A DNA stretch of 37,929 bases from NCBI GenBank assembly GCA_021773555.1, contig JAJFKA010000022.1:1-37929 (forward strand). Direction: 5' to 3'. The notes below the pieces were generated by a model that saw nothing but the letters and a program-made list of their open reading frames with translations, did no database searches and was not told the DNA's origin. Numbering within the stretch: the stretch's first letter is position 1; every line of letters starts with the position of its first letter. The translations under genes were made by a program, and so were the position numbers. Positions 33,880 through 37,929 of this stretch are shown in pieces. The DNA is from Gammaproteobacteria bacterium (GTDB lineage: Bacteria > Pseudomonadota > Gammaproteobacteria > Pseudomonadales > Azotimanducaceae).

Positions 33880-34326
33880 CTAGCCGGGCCAGTCTTTGCC
33901 GGTCCTGTGCTTATATAGTTGTCTCGCGGTAAATTGTGGCAGGTCGTCAGAAAGGTCATCCCAATCAGGTGTAAGCTCAACATAGATGTGCTTGTCGGGC
34001 TTTAAATTGATTGGATCGTTGAACAACCCGGCAGCGATTTCGAACCAGTCTCCTTGTGGGTCCGGGGGAGGCACCGGGGAGCCGCAGTTTGTACAAAACT
34101 GGGAGTGATAGGCAGGCGGAGCGTACAGAATAGGCGCTGCATAAGCTTTAATAAACTCAGCGCCACTGAGAAATCGATAGTCAGCTGTGTTCACACCAAC
34201 CGCTGCCATTCCGCGGCTGCCAGAGACCTTCCGACAGCGATTGCAATGACAGATCTCAAAAGGACCGACAGCCCCGTCAATTTCAAAGGTGACGCTACCG
34301 CATAAACAGCTGCCTGTGATGGCCAT
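33880..34326 (-). CDS. GFA-family zinc protein (glutathione-dependent formaldehyde-activating enzyme/CENP-V fold)
   Basis: A 148-residue zinc protein with all family cysteines: Cys7 and Cys9 in GSCLCGSV, Cys26, Cys28 and Cys31 in CHCNRCRKVSG, and Cys78 and Cys81 in QFCTNCGSPVP. GFA proteins bind two zinc ions; a few act on S-hydroxymethylglutathione, most have unknown activity. Its start codon shares one base with the stop of the upstream gene (TGATG), so the two are translationally coupled. Confidence 0.88.
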   Translation of the reverse strand: MAITGSCLCGSVTFEIDGAVGPFEICHCNRCRKVSGSRGMAAVGVNTADYRFLSGAEFIKAYAAPILYAPPAYHSQFCTNCGSPVPPPDPQGDWFEIAAGLFNDPINLKPDKHIYVELTPDWDDLSDDLPQFTARQLYKHRTGKDWPG

Positions 34327-34676
34327 CAGAATTTCTCCTCTCCGCTGGTGCGCACAGGGTCTGGAAAATCCCGATAGAGCGCAAATTTAACACTGGCGAC
34401 CTTTGAATTGACCGCATGATGAAAACTTTCAATGGGATCGGTCCTTGATGCGACGCGTGAGAAAGCATCGTCAAGCTGGCCCAGGCCCTCGAACTCCAGC
34501 ATCAGGTGAAATTCGGCCAGACCATCAAAGGAAAGCCCCAGTTTCCTGCGCGTAATCCTGAAGGCGTGCATTCGGTTGTCATCAACCAGGGTCTGCAGGT
34601 AGAGACGAGCAGATTCTGCAAATTCAAGATCGGAAGTGCCTGTCTTGAGGTTGCACCAGACATGATAAATATCCAT
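34326..34676 (-). CDS. DUF6614-like small protein
   Basis: A 116-residue soluble protein with the run MDIYHVWCNLKTG, YLQTLVDDNRM, RITRRKLGLSFDGLAEFHLMLEF, LDDAFSRVASR and FALYRDFPD. I recognise this as a conserved family of about 110 residues (DUF6614 as far as I recall) with a probable ferredoxin-like fold; function unknown. It is the first gene of a two-gene unit with the GFA protein, overlapping it by one base at TGATG. It diverges from the SDR gene over 117 bp. Confidence 0.7.
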   Translation of the reverse strand: MDIYHVWCNLKTGTSDLEFAESARLYLQTLVDDNRMHAFRITRRKLGLSFDGLAEFHLMLEFEGLGQLDDAFSRVASRTDPIESFHHAVNSKVASVKFALYRDFPDPVRTSGEEKF

Positions 34677-34793
34677 CGATTGATCCTTTGTGCTGCTGAT
34701 TAGATTTGTACATTTCGGTTCGTGATTGCAATGTTTGTACCGGCCGGTGCATCATCCTTGAATGAGGTCGAGCATAGAAAAAAAGAGGTTCTG

Positions 34794-35576
34794 ATGGAAG
34801 TAAGAATGGATGGCAGGGTTGCATTGATTACGGGCGGCAGCAAGGGCCTGGGGTATGCCATGGGATTGAAATTTGCCGAATCCGGTGCCGAAGTGGCGTT
34901 GCTGGCGCGTAACGCGACTGAGGTGTCTGAGGCGGCGGGTCAAATTCAATCGGCGACAAAAATGTCCTGTCGGGGTTATGCCTGTGATGTCACCCTGCTT
35001 GCGGAAATGGAGACTACTTTCACGAAAATCGTCGCGGATTTTGGCAAGGTGGATGTGCTTGTTAACAATGCCGGCTATGCGAAGGCTGGTTCATTTGAAA
35101 CAATTACGGACCAGGAGTGGCAATATGATTTTGATCTGAAGTTGATGGCAGCGGTACGCATGAGTCGCCTGGTGTTTCCTGGTATGAAGGAACGCAAATG
35201 GGGACGGATTATTAACATGCTGAATACCCTGGCCAAAACACCCTCGGCTGGCTCGGCACCGACGTCGGTAACCCGGGCTGCAGGAATGGCGCTGACCAAG
35301 GTATTAGCCGGAGAAGGCGCTGCCCATAATATATTGGTCAATGGCTTTAATATCGGCAGGATAAAATCTGATCAGGTTCAGCGTGCCTTTGCTGCCTCAG
35401 GCTCGAACTTGAGTTTCGATAAATACACTGCTGAAGCTGGCAAACGCCTGCCGATGGGAAGGATGGGCGAAGCAGAAGAGTGTGCCAATCTTGCCTGTCT
35501 GTTGTGCTCTGATGCCGGAGGTTACATTTCGGGCACCTCAATTAACGTCGACGGCAATCTCTCTGCCGTGCTTTAG
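34794..35576 (+). CDS. SDR-family protein with altered catalytic triad
   Basis: A 260-residue Rossmann-fold protein of the short-chain dehydrogenase/reductase family. The cofactor loop TGGSKGLG (13-20), the NNAG motif (91-94) and DVDVLV-type strand (FGKVDVLV) are intact. The catalytic positions are not: the usual Ser near 144 is Asn, Tyr157 is Thr and Lys161 is Arg (SAPTSVTRAAGMALTK). Either it uses a different chemistry or it binds cofactor and ligand without normal hydride transfer. ATG 34794 has GAGG 5 nt upstream; an in-frame ATG at 34722 was rejected. It is followed after 31 bp by a CoA-transferase gene. Confidence 0.85.
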   Translation: MEVRMDGRVALITGGSKGLGYAMGLKFAESGAEVALLARNATEVSEAAGQIQSATKMSCRGYACDVTLLAEMETTFTKIVADFGKVDVLVNNAGYAKAGSFETITDQEWQYDFDLKLMAAVRMSRLVFPGMKERKWGRIINMLNTLAKTPSAGSAPTSVTRAAGMALTKVLAGEGAAHNILVNGFNIGRIKSDQVQRAFAASGSNLSFDKYTAEAGKRLPMGRMGEAEECANLACLLCSDAGGYISGTSINVDGNLSAVL

Positions 35577-35607
35577 GGCTCAAGGCAATTCACAGGAATA
35601 GTGAGAA

Positions 35608-37005
35608 ATGACTATGCAGGCATTTGAAGAATTGATGGCGATCAGGGGGCTCGGGCTTCCACGAGAAAAACGAACCATCAGCGGACGGGATCCGGTGTTG
35701 CCGACACGCTTCAGGTTGGGTGAAACCAGCGCCGATGTGCAAATGGCGATCGGTGTCGCGGTCAATGATCTGTGGGAGATGCGCACCGGAAACCGTCAGG
35801 AACTGGCCATCCAGGTTGATCACGCTGCGGCGATATTGCGTAGCTATCTATATCTGTCGCTGCCCGAAAGTGACATGGCCGCAGATTTTCAGTTGCAGTT
35901 GAGTCGCCAGGCAATCTCCACGCCGCATCCTACCCGGGATGGTCGCTATTTTCTGCCGCACATGGGGCTGCCGCATCTGGCAACGCGGGTGCTGAATATC
36001 CTGAATTGCGAGTACGAACTTGAATCTGTCAGACGTGCACTGATGAACTGGGATGCCATGGCGCTGGAAGATGCGGTGGCGGCCGCGAATGGGTGTGGCG
36101 CGATGATTCGTACCTGGGAAGAGTGGCAGAACCATGAGCAGGGCAGATTACTTGAGAGTCGACCCGTGGTCGAGATTGTCAAAATTGCCGACAGTGAACC
36201 TGAGCCATTTCCAGATGTTATTCCCGATCGCCCACTGCAGGGACTCAGGGTGCTTGACCTGACGCGGATCCTGGCGGGTCCGACCTGTGCAAGAACCCTG
36301 GCTGAACACGGGGCTGATGTATTGATGGTCACCGCGCCTGCGTTGCCCCAGGCGGCGATGTTCGTCGCGGATACCAGTCACGGGAAGCGCACTTGCTACC
36401 TGGATTTTACTATCCCTGAACAAAAGAAGCGCCTGTTAGACCTTATCGCCACCACAGATGTCTTCTCGCAGGGCTATCGACCGGGTGCAATGGACAAACA
36501 GGGTTTATCGCCGGAAGCCCTTGCCGAACAACGACCGGGCATTATTTACACGTCCATGAACTGTTATGGCTATGAGGGTCCTTTTTCTGATCGTGCAGGT
36601 TGGGAACAACTGGCCCAGTGCGTCACCGGCATTGCCGCTGAGCAGGGTGGTGATGAGGCACCACATTTATTGCCAGCAGCAGCATGCGATTACACCACCG
36701 GGTATCTGGCAGCGTTCGGCACGCTTGTCGCGCTGGGATTACGAGCACGGGTGGGTGGGTCCTACCATGTTAAGGCATCGCTTTGTCAGTCCGGAATGTT
36801 TATTCAACGCCAGGGAAGGGTGGACCTTGCAGGTGAGGAGGCCGAGATATCAGCGGCGTCAATCGAGAAGATTATGTCAACATCGAAATCGAACCAGGGT
36901 GTCATGCAGCACCTCGGTCCTGTGCTCAGGATGTCGGAGACCATGCCCCGGTGGGATTTGCCATCGCAACCCCTGGGTACTCATGAACCTGTTTGGTTAC
37001 CATGA
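35608..37005 (+). CDS. CaiB/BaiF family III CoA-transferase
   Basis: A 465-residue protein. The core from about residue 210 shows the family features LQGLRVLDLTRILAGPTCARTLAEHGADV, the DFTIPEQKKRLLDLIATTDV and QGYRPGAMDKQGL stretch, and the catalytic Asp361 in ACDYTTGYLAAFG, which forms a mixed anhydride with the acyl group. About 200 N-terminal residues precede the core, a longer leader than the usual 400-residue enzyme. It moves CoA between carboxylic acids. The likely operon partner is the SDR gene just upstream. Its last 25 nt overlap the end of the MFS gene on the other strand. Confidence 0.88.
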   Translation: MTMQAFEELMAIRGLGLPREKRTISGRDPVLPTRFRLGETSADVQMAIGVAVNDLWEMRTGNRQELAIQVDHAAAILRSYLYLSLPESDMAADFQLQLSRQAISTPHPTRDGRYFLPHMGLPHLATRVLNILNCEYELESVRRALMNWDAMALEDAVAAANGCGAMIRTWEEWQNHEQGRLLESRPVVEIVKIADSEPEPFPDVIPDRPLQGLRVLDLTRILAGPTCARTLAEHGADVLMVTAPALPQAAMFVADTSHGKRTCYLDFTIPEQKKRLLDLIATTDVFSQGYRPGAMDKQGLSPEALAEQRPGIIYTSMNCYGYEGPFSDRAGWEQLAQCVTGIAAEQGGDEAPHLLPAAACDYTTGYLAAFGTLVALGLRARVGGSYHVKASLCQSGMFIQRQGRVDLAGEEAEISAASIEKIMSTSKSNQGVMQHLGPVLRMSETMPRWDLPSQPLGTHEPVWLP

Positions 37006-37929
37006 ACAATTTTCCACTTGATTGCCAACACTGAAAACAGTCCGCAAAGCAGGACGGTAAGCAGCGCGGCGACCGACACTGCCGAAGTCATGTCGAAAAA
37101 TTCTGCAACACCGCCGATCAATAGAAACCAGAGAATGGCACCAAGGCCATCGCCAAAGCTGACGGTGGATGTCACGGTTGCCCTGGCAGCGCCCTGAATT
37201 TCATTTTGCAACCGGCCTGCAAACACGGTACTGGCGATGGCAAACATGAAGAAGAAAACGGCGATGATCGCCGGTACCCAGTAACTGGTCGCCACCACGA
37301 TGAACGCAAGAATAAGGCACGATATCGCCATACCGGCCAGCAGCTTCTGTAACGACAGATTTTCAAAATGAGAGGCGATGGCCTGACCCAGAGACTCGGC
37401 CAGGAAAATAGGAACCGAGAGCCAGGCGACCATAGACAGTGAGAACCCCTTGTCAAACATGATCGGGGAAACGTACTCATCAATAACTCCAGCGGATACG
37501 ATCAGGAATGAGAATGAAAGCAGGATGTACAGGATCGCGCGATTAGCAAAACATTCTTTGACACCCGCCTTCAGCATCGCGAGGTAATCCTCTTCCTCCT
37601 CAGTTTCAGCCAGGTCACCGTCCGGCTGCACATCCTGGACGAGGTAGATAAAAGGTATGGTCGCAATGAGCGGAACGGCGGCGCTGACTATGAGTACAAT
37701 ATCGTAGCCGTGAATGATGAGAAATCCGCCGATAAGTTCGCCGGTCATCGCGCCAATGGTCGCCACCGCATTAATTCGGCCATAGTGCCGGGTAAACTGG
37801 CTTTCCCGGTCCCAGTGTTTAAGGCTGTCGTGCAGGAGTGCTTCCCAGGCACCTGAGCGGATGCTGGAGCCGATACCCCAGAGCACGAAACCCAGCGCGT
37901 AGCCGGTGAAATCCTGCCATAAGTACCAG
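36981..37929 (-). CDS. MFS transporter (partial, N-terminus outside the window)
   Basis: The frame is open to the right edge: residues before the apparent start at 37886 (WYLWQDFTGYALGFV) are good membrane-protein sequence, so the N-terminus is beyond the window. About 316 residues are seen with eight to nine hydrophobic segments, an acidic central loop (DLAETEEEED) and the motif HYGRINAVATIGAMTGELIGG typical of MFS helix 4-5. The substrate is unknown. The two genes are tail to tail and overlap by 25 nt at 36981-37005. Confidence 0.85.
   Translation of the reverse strand, partial: WYLWQDFTGYALGFVLWGIGSSIRSGAWEALLHDSLKHWDRESQFTRHYGRINAVATIGAMTGELIGGFLIIHGYDIVLIVSAAVPLIATIPFIYLVQDVQPDGDLAETEEEEDYLAMLKAGVKECFANRAILYILLSFSFLIVSAGVIDEYVSPIMFDKGFSLSMVAWLSVPIFLAESLGQAIASHFENLSLQKLLAGMAISCLILAFIVVATSYWVPAIIAVFFFMFAIASTVFAGRLQNEIQGAARATVTSTVSFGDGLGAILWFLLIGGVAEFFDMTSAVSVAALLTVLLCGLFSVLAIKWKIVHGNQTGS

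Noticed and set aside
34722-34793. Upstream extension of the SDR protein
   Set aside because: The extra 24 residues are not SDR-like, and a good ribosome binding site precedes ATG 34794.
1-37929. CRISPR arrays, insertion sequences, prophage genes, tRNA and rRNA genes
   Set aside because: Looked for on both strands by eye; no regular direct repeats, transposase or integrase frames, or tRNA-like cloverleafs were seen.

Overview
The window looks like chromosomal DNA of a free-living, heterotrophic Gram-negative proteobacterium. A marine gammaproteobacterium is my best guess, not a proven assignment. Supports are a class I DAHP synthase, a LtaS-like membrane sulfatase and an MscS channel in a Gram-negative-type gene set, and a FecR/cadherin-repeat surface protein of the kind exported by type I secretion. 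Several acyl-CoA dehydrogenases, a family III CoA-transferase and a luciferase-like monooxygenase sit nearby. Genes are densely packed, with many short overlaps. I see no insertion sequence, prophage, tRNA, rRNA or CRISPR array.

Layout. 1-1743: 5' part of a FecR-domain protein with a very acidic linker and VCBS/cadherin-like repeats, running off the left edge. 1838-4854: a phosphonate-monoester-hydrolase-type sulfatase divergent from an MFS transporter. 4887-5930: DAHP synthase, ending in a perfect 12-bp hairpin shared with a convergent spermidine-synthase-fold gene. 6918-10330: LtaS-like phosphatidylglycerol/phosphoglycerol transferase, overlapping glucose-6-phosphate isomerase tail to tail. 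10527-12719: a fusion of a VTT/TMEM64 membrane domain to an FAD disulfide reductase. 12762-14781: FMN alpha-hydroxyacid dehydrogenase, ECF sigma factor and a small zinc-finger anti-sigma protein, all on the minus strand.

14782-17912: a flavin-type neighbourhood. It holds a decayed lipoprotein gene, two PNPOx-like split-barrel proteins, a VOC protein and an orphan ClpP with an intact triad. 18083-22238: acyl-CoA synthetase, MscS, a CadC-like regulator and a GNAT acetyltransferase. 22279-31847: lysine-methyltransferase-like protein, two acyl-CoA dehydrogenases, each overlapping a downstream hydrolase (M28 peptidase; amidase), two metallo-beta-lactamase-fold hydrolases, a secreted protein of unknown function and a short DUF1631-like protein. 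31857-37929: LLM-class oxidoreductase, GFA protein, DUF6614-like protein, SDR, CoA-transferase and a partial MFS transporter.

The most unusual stretch is the roughly 970-base gene-free interval 32913-33879. On the minus strand it appears to encode a large structured RNA of about 550 nt. Six or more local hairpins can be seen, three of them capped by cUUCGg tetraloops, and it ends in a textbook intrinsic terminator. Just upstream lie four same-orientation DnaA-box-like 9-mers (one perfect) spaced 11, 21 and 21 bp apart, which is in helical phase. I could not match the RNA to RNase P RNA, tmRNA, 6S RNA or SRP RNA. It is the best candidate in the window for something undescribed.
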